This document shows positions 44,122-52,881 of a stretch of DNA of 64,000 bases, in pieces. The first letter of the stretch is position 1; each line of letters starts with the position of its first letter. Below the pieces are notes generated by a model that saw only the letters and a list, made by a program, of their open reading frames with translations, did not search any database and was not told the origin of the DNA. The position numbers and the translations under genes are program-made. The DNA is from CAZHAX01 sp964530325 (GTDB lineage: Bacteria; Chloroflexota; Anaerolineae; B4-G1): contig CAZHAX010000004.1 of the NCBI GenBank assembly GCA_964530325.1, forward strand, positions 1 to 64,000. Direction: 5' to 3'.

Positions 44122-44177
44122 GCCCCGCGGGACGGTGGGATGTGCAGCCAGCCAGATGGATCCGGACCAGGCGCCGC

Positions 44178-44834
44178 CTACGAGAGCAGCCGAAGCAAGA
44201 GGGCGGATACCGCTGGCACCGTGAGGTTATCTATCCCCCAGGGTGACCCGGCCTCAACCACAGTAGCACCCAGCGCAACCAGCGCGCCAGCGCCAATGGC
44301 CTCAGGCCACCCAGCCGGTGAGCCCAGCAGACCCAGCGGCAGGAGAGTTGTCAGCCAGCTGGCGAAGAACATGACCAGCGAGCCCTCGACAGAGCGGGTG
44401 GTGCCCAAGACCGCGTAGCGCCGCTTTCCCCAGGCTCGCCCCAGCACAGCAGCCAGCGCGTCTCCCCAGGTCATCGGCATCAGGCTGGCAGCGAGCAGGC
44501 GGGGCTGCTCCCACAGCAACCAGATCAACACGGCGAAGGAGAGCGGGAAATAGACGGTGCCCAGCTTCCCCTTCTCTGCCAGCTCCATGGATTTGAAGAT
44601 TGTCCAGCGATAGGAGACTGCATTGATTATGACGAATGCCAGAGGCGGGATGATCGCCATCTCACGCCGCTCGAATAGCAGGATGGTCCCATATACCCAC
44701 ATGCCTACGGATACGTGGATGAACTTGCGGGTGAACTCGACCGAGTAGCCGCGCCACCTACGGAGGGCCTCGGCCACAGCGATCATAGCGAAGACGTAGG
44801 CAAAAGACGCCAGGACAGCTATTCCATCCGACAT
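44178..44834 (-). CDS. phytol/dolichol kinase-like membrane protein
   Basis: A 218-residue protein with six or seven helices of the CDP-alcohol-dependent kinase group (SEC59/VTE5-like). Signatures are FTRKFIHVSVGMWVYG, GKLGTVYFPLSFAVL and MTWGDALAAVLGRAWGKRRY followed by VEGSLVMF, the CTP-binding region. Such enzymes phosphorylate polyprenols, which would fit the polyprenyl-phosphate donors needed by the nearby GT-C proteins; this link is inference. ATG 44834 is chosen because AGGAGG lies eight bases upstream; ATG 44840 is too close to it. Confidence 0.75.
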   Translation of the reverse strand: MSDGIAVLASFAYVFAMIAVAEALRRWRGYSVEFTRKFIHVSVGMWVYGTILLFERREMAIIPPLAFVIINAVSYRWTIFKSMELAEKGKLGTVYFPLSFAVLIWLLWEQPRLLAASLMPMTWGDALAAVLGRAWGKRRYAVLGTTRSVEGSLVMFFASWLTTLLPLGLLGSPAGWPEAIGAGALVALGATVVEAGSPWGIDNLTVPAVSALLLRLLS

Positions 44835-44894
44835 CGGCATGACCTCCTGCACAATCTCCGCCGGCAGCGGTCTCGACCGGACTCCCTTGCTGCG

Positions 44895-44923
44895 AGCATA
44901 CCACTGCATAGCGGTTTGGTCAA
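44895..44923 (-). promoter_or_regulatory. promoter of the kinase-like gene
   Basis: On the minus strand TTGACC (44918-44923), 17 bp, TATGCT (44895-44900); leader of about 54 nt to ATG 44834. The rest of the 44924-45149 interval shows nothing recognisable. Confidence 0.65.
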
Positions 44924-45149
44924 GCGGACCGGTGAGCAAGCCTGTCCTGCAGGCTGCTGTGTTGGGGTAGAGCGGGTCAGCCGGGCTATGGCCTGGTGCC
45001 AGTGGGGGAGAGGTCCAGGCCGTCTTGGCGAACTACCGACTAGACATCTTATGTAAGAATTGCGCACAGGGTTGCCTGGCTCGACATAACCGCCGGCCCC
45101 TGCGGCGTCGCCGTCGTCCTCGGCCGCGAACTCCTACGTGACTCCCGCC

Positions 45150-45177
45150 TTGCCGCGCCTGCGCTTTGTGCTAGAAT
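45150..45177 (+). promoter_or_regulatory. promoter of the S41 protease-smpB operon
   Basis: TTGCCG (45150-45155), 16 bp, TAGAAT (45172-45177) with TTTGTGC before it. The TTGTGCTAGA core resembles the -10 region of the dispersed repeat family, but the flanks do not. About 40 bp to ATG 45217. Confidence 0.6.
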
Positions 45178-45216
45178 TCCCCGGCTGGCTACACACGCCA
45201 TATAGCGAGTCCTATT

Positions 45217-46413
45217 ATGTCGAGAGCACTCCGGCGCCTGCTGCCCTTCTTTGTCGCTTTGTTTGCCTGCGCCTGCCTCACTTATGCCGCAGGCTTCATA
45301 GCTGCCTTCCGGACTTCCTACGATCCCGCCTCGTACACGCTGCCGCGGCGCGAGCCGTTTGCCGCGTTCTGGGAGGCCTGGGCCACGACCGAGGAGGTGT
45401 TCTACGGTGAGGTCCCTTCAGCGCGAGAGAGAACCTACGGGGCAATCCACGAGACGCTCGCGCTGCTCGGGGATCCCTACACGGCCTTTGTAGAGCCCGT
45501 CGAGCGCGAACTCGAGGCAGACCGTATGCGCGGCTCCTACGGAGGCATTGGCGTTGATCTCTGGCGACATCCGGAGGGCCAGGTCGTTATGTATCCGTAC
45601 GAGGGCTCGCCTGCCGCGCTGGCCGGCATCCAGCGCGAGGACGTGCTACTGGCCGTCGACGGCATCACACTCACCGCCGAGACGACGATAGATGACGTCC
45701 GCGCTCTGCTCCACGGCGAGGTAGGCACCCCGGTCACCGCCACCATCTCACGCCCGCCCCTCAATCCGTTTGAAGTCCGGGTCGAACGAGCCCAGATCCG
45801 CGTTCCCTCCGTCACCTGGCGGTACCTGACCGAGGAACGGGATCTGGCCTACGTCCGCATTCAGACATTCACTGAGCGGACGCACGAGGAGCTTCAGGAA
45901 ACGCTGGGCCAGCTGATGGAGACCTCGATCGCCGGTCTGGTCCTTGATCTCCGGGGGAACGCCGGTGGACTGATCAACTCTGCAGTCGCCGTTGCCAGCG
46001 AGTTCATAGCTGACGGCGTGGTACTGTACGAGACGGGCCGCGACGGCGAGGAGCGTGTACTCTCCGTGCAAAGCGGCGGTGTCGCTACCAAGACGCCCCT
46101 CGCCGTTCTTGTAGATTCAGGCACAGCCAGCGCCGCCGAAATACTGGCCGGGGCCATCCAGGATCACGAACGCGGGCCGCTGATTGGAGCAAGGACCTTC
46201 GGCAAGGGTTCCGTCCAGCTGATATTCTCTCTATCCGACGGATCATCTCTGCACGTCACCTCGAAGATCTGGCTGACACCCGACCGGCGCCAGATACAGG
46301 GCCTTGGTCTGGCACCTGACATCGAGATGTCACAGACCGCTGGCGGCCCGGACGAGCAGCTGGACCGGGCCGTCGAGTACCTGCGGGCGCAGCAGGCCGA
46401 GGGAAGCAACTGA
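45217..46413 (+). CDS. S41-family C-terminal processing protease, first copy
   Basis: A 398-residue exported serine protease of the CtpA/Tsp family. One N-terminal membrane helix (residues about 8-30), PDZ domain (GSYGGIGVDL, then YEGSPAALAGIQREDVLLAV, about 106-185) and catalytic domain with DLRGNAGG (244-251), S305 in SGTASAAE and K330 in FGKGSVQ, the Ser-Lys dyad. It cleaves proteins with nonpolar C-termini outside the cytoplasm. Its stop overlaps the start of the second copy by one base (TGATG). Confidence 0.92.
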   Translation: MSRALRRLLPFFVALFACACLTYAAGFIAAFRTSYDPASYTLPRREPFAAFWEAWATTEEVFYGEVPSARERTYGAIHETLALLGDPYTAFVEPVERELEADRMRGSYGGIGVDLWRHPEGQVVMYPYEGSPAALAGIQREDVLLAVDGITLTAETTIDDVRALLHGEVGTPVTATISRPPLNPFEVRVERAQIRVPSVTWRYLTEERDLAYVRIQTFTERTHEELQETLGQLMETSIAGLVLDLRGNAGGLINSAVAVASEFIADGVVLYETGRDGEERVLSVQSGGVATKTPLAVLVDSGTASAAEILAGAIQDHERGPLIGARTFGKGSVQLIFSLSDGSSLHVTSKIWLTPDRRQIQGLGLAPDIEMSQTAGGPDEQLDRAVEYLRAQQAEGSN

Positions 46414-47654
46414 TGAAAGACAGGCTGCGCACGCTCAGCCAGGGCCTGGCCGCGGCCGCAGTGGCGCTCACCGTGCTCACAGGCGCGCTTGCCGCGGGCA
46501 TAGCATCCGCATTCTACCTCACCCAGCCGGCGGCCCCCTCCCTCGATACCTCGCCGTCCCCCACGCCCACTCTGCCTCCCGGTGTCTCCTCTTCGGACTA
46601 CGAGGCGTTCCAGCTTTACTGGGAAGTGTGGGCCCTCCTAGACGCCAACTTCTATGGAGAGCTTCCCGCGCAGGATGAGGCGGGCTATGCGGCAACGCAC
46701 GGCATGCTGGCTACCTTCGGTGACGAGCACACCACGCTCATCGAGCCGGAGATGGCGAGGATCCTTGCCGAGGACTCGACCGGCGCCTTCGAGGGAATCG
46801 GAGCGTACGTAGCTCTCAACGAGGAGGGGTTCGTCTTGATCTCGGACGTTTTTGAAGGGGGTCCGGCGGAGGCCGCAGGGCTGCAGCCTGGCGACAGGCT
46901 GATGGCGGTCGATTCCGTACCCCTGGCTGGAATGACGCTGGATGCAGCGATCAGCCTCATCCGGGGCCCGTCGGGCTCGCAGGTGGCGCTGCTCGTCAGC
47001 CGGGAGGGGGTGCCCGGCACTCTCGAGGTCGTGGTGACCAGGGCACGCCTGGAGATTCCCCTCGTAGAGCAGGAGCTGCGCGAGGACGGCATCGCCTATG
47101 TGCGACTATACGAGTTCTCCGAACCATCGGTCGAGCGAATGGAGAGCGCCCTCGGAGAACTCCTGGCTGGAGAACCAACCGGACTGGTCTTCGACCTCCG
47201 CGGCAATCCCGGCGGATGGCTGGACCAGGCAATCGGGGTCGCGGACCTTTTCCTTAGTGAGGGCATCATCGTCACAGAAAGGTGGTACGACGGGCACGAG
47301 GTGTCCGAAGAGGCGGGCCCAGGCGAATTGGGCGAGGACGTGCCCCTCATCGTCCTGGTGAACGGCCTCAGCGCAAGCGCAGCCGAGATCGTCGCTGGCG
47401 CACTGCAGGACAACGGGCGTGCATTCCTGGTGGGTACCGATACGTACGGGAAAGGCTCAGTACAGACGATCTATCACCTCGGAGACGGTTCTGAGTTGCG
47501 TGTCACTTCCGCTCGCTGGCTCACCCCTGACGGGACCGCTATCCCCGAAGAAGGGATCTCCCCAGACATCCTTGTACCCTGGCCTGCAGACGCCGCCCCA
47601 AATGTCGACCCCCAATTGGAGCGGGCCGTCGAGTATCTCTTGGAAGGCAGCTAG
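46413..47654 (+). CDS. S41-family C-terminal processing protease, second copy
   Basis: A 413-residue paralogue of the gene before it. Membrane helix (about 10-35), Ser/Pro/Thr linker (SPSPTPTLPPG), PDZ domain (FEGIGAYVAL, then EGGPAEAAGLQPGDRLMAV) and catalytic core with DLRGNPGG, S322 in NGLSASAAE and K347 in YGKGSVQ. All catalytic residues are intact, so both copies should be active. Its stop codon overlaps the smpB start by one base (TAGTG), so the three genes are translationally coupled. Confidence 0.92.
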   Translation: MKDRLRTLSQGLAAAAVALTVLTGALAAGIASAFYLTQPAAPSLDTSPSPTPTLPPGVSSSDYEAFQLYWEVWALLDANFYGELPAQDEAGYAATHGMLATFGDEHTTLIEPEMARILAEDSTGAFEGIGAYVALNEEGFVLISDVFEGGPAEAAGLQPGDRLMAVDSVPLAGMTLDAAISLIRGPSGSQVALLVSREGVPGTLEVVVTRARLEIPLVEQELREDGIAYVRLYEFSEPSVERMESALGELLAGEPTGLVFDLRGNPGGWLDQAIGVADLFLSEGIIVTERWYDGHEVSEEAGPGELGEDVPLIVLVNGLSASAAEIVAGALQDNGRAFLVGTDTYGKGSVQTIYHLGDGSELRVTSARWLTPDGTAIPEEGISPDILVPWPADAAPNVDPQLERAVEYLLEGS

Positions 47655-48142
47655 TGGCCGCAGCGCGAGTAGTCGCCACGAATCGGAAGGCGGCCCGCGA
47701 CTTCCACCTGGAGGACCGTCACGAGGCCGGCGTGGCCCTGACCGGCACGGAGATCAAATCGGTCCGTGCAGGCCGGGTTAGCTTGAGCGACGGCTACATC
47801 CAGCTCCGCGGCGACGAGTTGTGGCTGATCAATGTCCATATCGCGCCCTACGATCCTTCAGGCAGCCACGGCCACGAGCCGCGCCGCCCTCGCAAGCTCC
47901 TCCTCCATCGTCGCGAGATCGCCCGCCTGGCCGCACGCGTCCGCGAGCGCGGCTACACTATCATTCCCACTCGCCTTTACCTGAAAGGGCAATGGGCGAA
48001 GGTGGAGATCGCGCTTGCGCGAGGCAAACGCAAGTACGACAAGCGGCAGGCAATCGCCGAGCGGGACGCACGCCGCGATGTCGAGCGGGCCCTGAAGGAT
48101 CGCAAGCGCGGTCGAGGGGGAGAGCCGAGCACGCGGCTCTGA
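47654..48142 (+). CDS. smpB: SmpB, tmRNA-binding protein
   Basis: A 162-residue SmpB of usual length. The core reads ATNRKAARDFHLEDRHEAGV, ALTGTEIKSVRAGRVSLSDG, INVHIAPYDPS, RRPRKLLLHRREI and RLYLKGQWAKVEIALARGKRKYD split over the oligonucleotide-binding fold, with a basic tail. It delivers tmRNA to stalled ribosomes for trans-translation. It starts at GTG 47654, overlapping the protease stop. A hairpin (agagccg 48121-48127, cggctct 48134-48140) overlaps the stop codon. No tmRNA gene was found in the window. Confidence 0.95.
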   Translation: MAAARVVATNRKAARDFHLEDRHEAGVALTGTEIKSVRAGRVSLSDGYIQLRGDELWLINVHIAPYDPSGSHGHEPRRPRKLLLHRREIARLAARVRERGYTIIPTRLYLKGQWAKVEIALARGKRKYDKRQAIAERDARRDVERALKDRKRGRGGEPSTRL

Positions 48143-48165
48143 TTCACCCCCCACCCCTCTGCGAC

Positions 48166-48193
48166 TTGACAGCCACCGCGCATCGACTATAAT
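48166..48193 (+). promoter_or_regulatory. consensus promoter of the S1-domain gene
   Basis: Perfect TTGACA (48166-48171), 16 bp, perfect TATAAT (48188-48193). Transcription would start near 48200, leaving a short leader with AGGAGGAG before ATG 48228. Confidence 0.85.
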
Positions 48194-48227
48194 GCGCGCG
48201 GCCTGCCGCGGCCGGCCAGGAGGAGAG

Positions 48228-48932
48228 ATGGTGGACCAGACAGAAGAGAAGCCCTCATCGATATCCGAGCTGCGCCCGAAGATGCGCCTCAAGGGCGTGG
48301 TCAAGGAGACACAGCTGTACGGCGCCGTTATCGACATCGGTCTGGAGCGAGACGGCCTGGCCCATATCTCCCAGCTGGCATCCAGACGCGTGGGACGTGT
48401 GACCGACGTCGTCAACGAGGGCGACGAGGTGACCGTCTGGGTAACACAAGTCGACGAGGCCAACGGGCGGATCGGCCTGTCGCTCGTTGAGCCGCCAGCG
48501 GTGGACTGGAAGGAATTGAACGAGGGCGGAGTCCGCTCCGGCACCGTGACGCGCATCGAGCAGTATGGGGCTTTCGTCGACATTGGGGCCGAGCGGCCCG
48601 GTCTCCTGCACGTCCGAGAGATGTCGGACGGCTACGTCCGCCATCCGTCCGAGATCGTCAAGATAGGCGACGAGATCGACGTCAGCATCCTCAAGATCGA
48701 CCGCCGCAAGCGGCGCATTGATTTGACGCTTCGCGGAGCGGAGGAAGACCTGGCCCTGGAGGACTCTGAGCTGGACGAAGAGCCGCAGAAGACGGCTATG
48801 GAGATCGCCATCGAGCGTGCTTCAGCCGGCAAGGAGCGCCGACAGCCACGCCGGAGGAAGTCGAAGGCCCCGGATCTCTCGGAGAGGGAAGCGATCCTGG
48901 CCCGCACGCTCAAGCGCCACGGAGACGGCTAG
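48228..48932 (+). CDS. protein with two S1 RNA-binding domains
   Basis: A 234-residue protein. Two S1 domains: about residues 18-87 (GVVKETQLYGAVIDIGLERD, GLAHISQLA) and 102-172 (GTVTRIEQYGAFVDIGAERP, GLLHVREMS), then an acidic stretch and a basic tail (RRQPRRRKSKAPDL). It resembles a short ribosomal protein S1 with two repeats, or a general RNA-binding regulator. It has its own consensus promoter and strong ribosome binding site, so high expression is expected. Confidence 0.85.
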   Translation: MVDQTEEKPSSISELRPKMRLKGVVKETQLYGAVIDIGLERDGLAHISQLASRRVGRVTDVVNEGDEVTVWVTQVDEANGRIGLSLVEPPAVDWKELNEGGVRSGTVTRIEQYGAFVDIGAERPGLLHVREMSDGYVRHPSEIVKIGDEIDVSILKIDRRKRRIDLTLRGAEEDLALEDSELDEEPQKTAMEIAIERASAGKERRQPRRRKSKAPDLSEREAILARTLKRHGDG

Positions 48933-48941
48933 CGGCCCCCC

Positions 48942-51272
48942 TCAGGGCAGCACAATGACGGACGCGAAGACGCAGCTATCACCCACCAGAGCCCCCGTTT
49001 CGTCGTAGACGTCGAGCCGCGACCCCTCCTCCAGGAGATACAGCCCCGCGCTGAGCACGTACTCGCCCGGTGAGAGATCAGCCGGGAGGTCAAGCTTGTA
49101 CTCATCCCACACGTACCTAGCTGTGCCCCACCGGGCCGTCGGGTAGCCTCCGGGATTGAGGTGGTCATCCTGCGCGGCCGGCGCCCCCAGCGGCGCTCCG
49201 CCTTCCGGACGCGGCGTCATGTGGACGAACGACTGGTAGTTCCTCCCTACGTCGGTCTCGGCACGCCAATAGAGAACCACGGACAGCACCCCACCCGGCT
49301 TTGCCTCTTGGCGCGGCAGATCATAGCCCAGGAGCTCTATCAGGCCATCAAACGAGGCGTCGACCGGATGGTCCGCGGGGAGAGCCTGGCCAGGCTCAGA
49401 TCTGTATCTGAGCCAGTCCCGCTGGTCGACTATGCCCAACTTGACTGCTGCGAAGAGGACAAGCCCGCCCAGGCCAATCGCTGCAGCCATCCCATTCAGC
49501 CGCTTCGGCGCGGGTTGTCGCGCTCGCGAAAAGCCGGGCCTTGCCGCAGCTATGCCCACCAGACAAGCCACGCCTATGAGGGCAACAACCCACGACGCCG
49601 TACGCACAGGCGTATTCCCGAACCGCACCAACACGTCCCGTTCGCCGGCAGGAACCCACACGCTGATGAATCCCTCCGGTTCAGTCACATCGATCGGCAC
49701 TTCGTCGCCGTCGACGTAGGCGCGCCAGCCGGGGAAGTCGAACGTATACAGACGGAGCAAGAACCCCTCGTCAGCACTTGTCGAGAGCCGATCGTGAAGC
49801 GGTCCGTGCTCCACGACTTCGACGGTGGCCCAGTCCGGCAGCCATGCGCGATCCACCTTGTCGACCGGCCCCGGACCGCCGTAGGAGTCGAGTAGCGACT
49901 GCGCAGGGCCCATCTGCGCCAGCGCAGCCGTGGCAGGCACGTAGTCGCCCGTCGACGTGGTGCCCAAGGCCAGGCTGCCGACCTCCCATTCCAGGTAGCT
50001 AGGCGGACTGGTTCCGCCGAAATCCGGCTCCCACTCGGGTGGATAGAGCAGGGGAAGCGCGAGGAGTAGCACGGCCAGCACACCGCAGCCCAATCCCACC
50101 TGCCTCCAGCGTCCGGCGGGCAGCAGCGCCAGCCCTGCGCCCGCGCAGACCGCGAGCATCAGCGCTGCCGGGCCGAGCAAACGCCAGGGGAACTGCAAGT
50201 ATTCCATACCTGGGACCAGCTCCCACAGCAGGGCTGATACCGGGAGGAGCAGCAACGCGAGCACGAACCCTGCGACGGCGAAGAAGAGGGCGGCGCGCCG
50301 CTCCCGCGTGAGTCTCAAACAAGCGCCGATGCCTGCAAGCGCCAGCACCCACTGAGCCAGGCCCAGGTTCAGCCAGAAGCGAGGAGCGGCGGACCCGAGA
50401 TCTAGCTTCATCGATGAAGCAAGAAGCTCGCCAGGGGTAAGGAAATGCTCGTGGAAATCGAAGTGTCCGGGGCCGATCACTTCTAGCTTCACGGCATGAC
50501 GCTCGGCCAGTGCTGGCAGCCAGAAGAATGATGTGAGGCAGAGGGCGACAACCAGCGCTAGCGCACCCCACCCCGAAGCGCGCCAGTCCCGTCGGGAAAG
50601 CGCCTGCCACGCCACGTAGCAGGCAATCAGCACACCAGACACGAGACCGATCAGATTGTGGCTCAGGACAAGCGCTCCCAGCGCAAGCACGCTGCCGGCG
50701 AATGCCCCCCTGGCTCCCGGAGTGCCTGCCAGGCGCCGGTGGTAGTAGAAAGCGAGCGGCAGCAGGCACAAGGCGAAGTGCTCGGCGAGATTGCCACGTG
50801 CGTGCGGATCGATGAAGACGAGGTAGGGCGCAAAGCAGTAGCAGGCCGCGGCTAGCACGCCAGCCTCCGCCGAGAAAAGCTCCCTCCCGAGCAGGTACGC
50901 TCCGACCGCCGCCAGGAGAAACCCCAGCACGAAGACCGCGCGCACCCCGTCAACGATATCGACTGCCGGGGCAACGTCGAACAGATTGGCCAAGTAGTAG
51001 GTCAGCGGCGCATAGTAGTTGAAGATCGGGTAGCCGTAGGCGTAGTAGAAGTTGGGCGCCCAGCGGGTGTAGATGACGCCGCCTCTGAGCACGTAGCCGA
51101 GCTCCGCTGCCCGGTACACGTGCAGCTCCGCATCAGTCTCTCGCGGCAGCCCGGGCCGCACGATGAACGCGCTCGCAGCCAGGAGAGCGAGTGCAAGTGC
51201 GATTACCAGGCCGCCGTCCCAGCGCCCAGGCGAGCCCGAGAGACGTGCCAGGCGTGTGCTATGTAGGTTCAT
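48942..51272 (-). CDS. PTPS-related polytopic membrane protein with C-terminal beta-sandwich
   Basis: A protein of about 776 residues from ATG 51272. The N-terminal part fits the membrane domain called 6-pyruvoyl-tetrahydropterin synthase-related (PF10131-like): TDAELHVYRAAELGYVLRGG, RWAPNFYYAYGYPIFNYYAP and FIDPHARGNLAEHFAL. It contains no pterin enzyme; the fold is GT-C-like. A periplasmic part (FDFPGWRAYVDGDEVPIDV) and another membrane helix lead to a C-terminal sandwich (YQSFVHMTPRPEGG, then LSPGEYVLSAGLYLLEEG), the same module type as in proteins A-D and F. Probably envelope glycan assembly. Confidence 0.72.
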   Translation of the reverse strand: MNLHSTRLARLSGSPGRWDGGLVIALALALLAASAFIVRPGLPRETDAELHVYRAAELGYVLRGGVIYTRWAPNFYYAYGYPIFNYYAPLTYYLANLFDVAPAVDIVDGVRAVFVLGFLLAAVGAYLLGRELFSAEAGVLAAACYCFAPYLVFIDPHARGNLAEHFALCLLPLAFYYHRRLAGTPGARGAFAGSVLALGALVLSHNLIGLVSGVLIACYVAWQALSRRDWRASGWGALALVVALCLTSFFWLPALAERHAVKLEVIGPGHFDFHEHFLTPGELLASSMKLDLGSAAPRFWLNLGLAQWVLALAGIGACLRLTRERRAALFFAVAGFVLALLLLPVSALLWELVPGMEYLQFPWRLLGPAALMLAVCAGAGLALLPAGRWRQVGLGCGVLAVLLLALPLLYPPEWEPDFGGTSPPSYLEWEVGSLALGTTSTGDYVPATAALAQMGPAQSLLDSYGGPGPVDKVDRAWLPDWATVEVVEHGPLHDRLSTSADEGFLLRLYTFDFPGWRAYVDGDEVPIDVTEPEGFISVWVPAGERDVLVRFGNTPVRTASWVVALIGVACLVGIAAARPGFSRARQPAPKRLNGMAAAIGLGGLVLFAAVKLGIVDQRDWLRYRSEPGQALPADHPVDASFDGLIELLGYDLPRQEAKPGGVLSVVLYWRAETDVGRNYQSFVHMTPRPEGGAPLGAPAAQDDHLNPGGYPTARWGTARYVWDEYKLDLPADLSPGEYVLSAGLYLLEEGSRLDVYDETGALVGDSCVFASVIVLP

Positions 51273-51435
51273 GGGTGGAGAGGGCTCCTGGTGTGGGCAA
51301 GTGGGCGCGCCTGGAGGGGTGTGTGGGAGGGGGTGGGATTGAGTGTTGTCCACTCCTGACTACACGAAATGCACTGGTTCAACCATGCCTCCAAGCCTCA
51401 CCCCCCCCGTGATCCACCGCCCCACGCTGCTGAGC

Positions 51436-52737
51436 CTACCCCTCCGCTGCTCGCACCAGCACGTAGCGGCCCCGCGTACCATAGTTGGCCTCGAAATCGT
51501 ACGACGTCGCCGTGTAGAGATAGGTTGCCTCACCAACAATGAGCAGGTCCGCATGGCCGATTCCCAGGTTTCCCGACTGATCATCGATGATAGGATTCCC
51601 TGGATACTTCTCCCACCGTCCGTCGATGACAGGGGCAACGCTGCGTGCCAGTCCCAGTGCATACTGGTCTTCGTACGCAGCATCCCACGAACTCTTGCCC
51701 CTGGTCCCTTCATACACCATATAGTAATGGTCGCCGGCCCGCACCACATCGGCCGACGAAATCGTACGAAACTCGAAGTATCTGTTTCCCGCCGCACCCA
51801 GCGCCTCGACCGGCCCGTATCCATCTTCCGCAGCAAAGAGCGGGTTGTTGCCGCACTCCCGAAGCCCTTGAGCGCCATCTTCCTTCTCGCCCGCGTAGCA
51901 GCCCATATGCCCAGGCGCCCGGCCAAACGCCAAGAACACGTACAGCTCCTGGCCAAGCACGTAGATCCCCGGCGGCGCCCCAACCAGACAGTCCCAGTCG
52001 CCCGATATGAAAGGGTGCTCCCCTATGCGCTCGATCTCATCACACTCACCCCAGCGGGGACCGGTCCCCGCAACGACAGCAGCGTCCGACCACTCCAGCC
52101 CATCGCCGGAGGTGCGTACAACCGTTCCACCGTTCCACTCGTATACCATGTACGTGAGCTCGTCGGTCACGAAGACGCGCGGATACTGCTGCTGATGAGT
52201 GTGATCACTCGGCTCGCACGGACACTTTGAGCAAGCGAAGAGACAAACAGGGTTCTCCAGCTCGAAACTGAGCCCACCGTCGTAGCTCTTCCAGAGAGTG
52301 ACACAGCCAGGGAAGGGCGCCGGGTCCCCGCATTGATCGACGACGCCGGCAGATTCGTAGCTGGCGTGCAGATACGACCAGAACTCAAGCCCTCCGCGGT
52401 GGATTGTGTCAGACTCCCCTATCGGAAGCCCTACGTCGAACGCGTCCAGGATCCACTCCGCTTCCCCCGCCCAGAACTCGTCCAGCGTGGCCAACTCGCG
52501 CCCCGCAGGCGGCAGGGGGTCGAAAGGACAATCCACCGGAGCCACCCCGGGCGGACAAGTAGCGGTGGGCGCCCGGGGCGTTGCGCTGCCCTCTACCGTT
52601 GGGGAAGGACTGGAGGAAGCTGCAGTAGCCTCCAGAGGAGGGCCACCGGTACGCCGGGCACCGCCTTCGCAGCCCGCAGAAACGAGCAGGACACCGAACA
52701 ATGCAGCGACGAATAGTCGCCCTGGCCCCTCCCGCAT
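51436..52737 (-). CDS. lipoprotein with beta-propeller (GH43/sialidase-like) repeats
   Basis: A 433-residue lipoprotein: signal LFVAALFGVLLVSAGC with lipobox SAGC, a Ser/Thr/Pro linker, then repeated blades such as GCVTLWKSYDGGLSFELE, TVVRTSGDGLEWSDAAVVAG and SADVVRAGDHYYMVYEG. YDGGLSF recalls an Asp-box. The pattern suits a five-bladed propeller of the GH43/GH32/sialidase class, but catalytic residues cannot be assigned. A Cys-rich insert (CLFACSKCPCEPSDHTH) is odd and may bind metal. ATG 52737 starts the signal peptide; the mRNA would be nearly leaderless. Confidence 0.68.
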   Translation of the reverse strand: MREGPGRLFVAALFGVLLVSAGCEGGARRTGGPPLEATAASSSPSPTVEGSATPRAPTATCPPGVAPVDCPFDPLPPAGRELATLDEFWAGEAEWILDAFDVGLPIGESDTIHRGGLEFWSYLHASYESAGVVDQCGDPAPFPGCVTLWKSYDGGLSFELENPVCLFACSKCPCEPSDHTHQQQYPRVFVTDELTYMVYEWNGGTVVRTSGDGLEWSDAAVVAGTGPRWGECDEIERIGEHPFISGDWDCLVGAPPGIYVLGQELYVFLAFGRAPGHMGCYAGEKEDGAQGLRECGNNPLFAAEDGYGPVEALGAAGNRYFEFRTISSADVVRAGDHYYMVYEGTRGKSSWDAAYEDQYALGLARSVAPVIDGRWEKYPGNPIIDDQSGNLGIGHADLLIVGEATYLYTATSYDFEANYGTRGRYVLVRAAEG

Positions 52738-52747
52738 AGCGGGCCGT

Positions 52748-52776
52748 AGTGTAGTGCAAAACGAGAAGCCGGTCAA
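52748..52776 (-). promoter_or_regulatory. promoter of the propeller lipoprotein gene
   Basis: On the minus strand TTGACC (52771-52776), 17 bp, TACACT (52748-52753). The expected start of transcription, near 52741, is only about 4 bases before ATG 52737. Confidence 0.6.
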
Positions 52777-52789
52777 GTAGATCCGCCTG

Positions 52790-52817
52790 TTGACATCCGC
52801 CGGGAAATCAATAGAAT
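52790..52817 (+). promoter_or_regulatory. promoter of the first DUF4870 gene
   Basis: TTGACA (52790-52795), 16 bp, TAGAAT (52812-52817), divergent from the lipoprotein promoter 14 bp away. Leader of about 58 nt to ATG 52882. Confidence 0.75.
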
Positions 52818-52881
52818 AGTCCATAAGGGTTGCCACACAATTGGCGATTGATGTTCAGAGAAGCAACACACAGAGGTGACT

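Noticed and set aside
48942..51272. A tetrahydropterin synthase
   Set aside because: The family label PTPS-related refers to a membrane domain; no 6-pyruvoyl-tetrahydropterin synthase zinc or catalytic motif is present.
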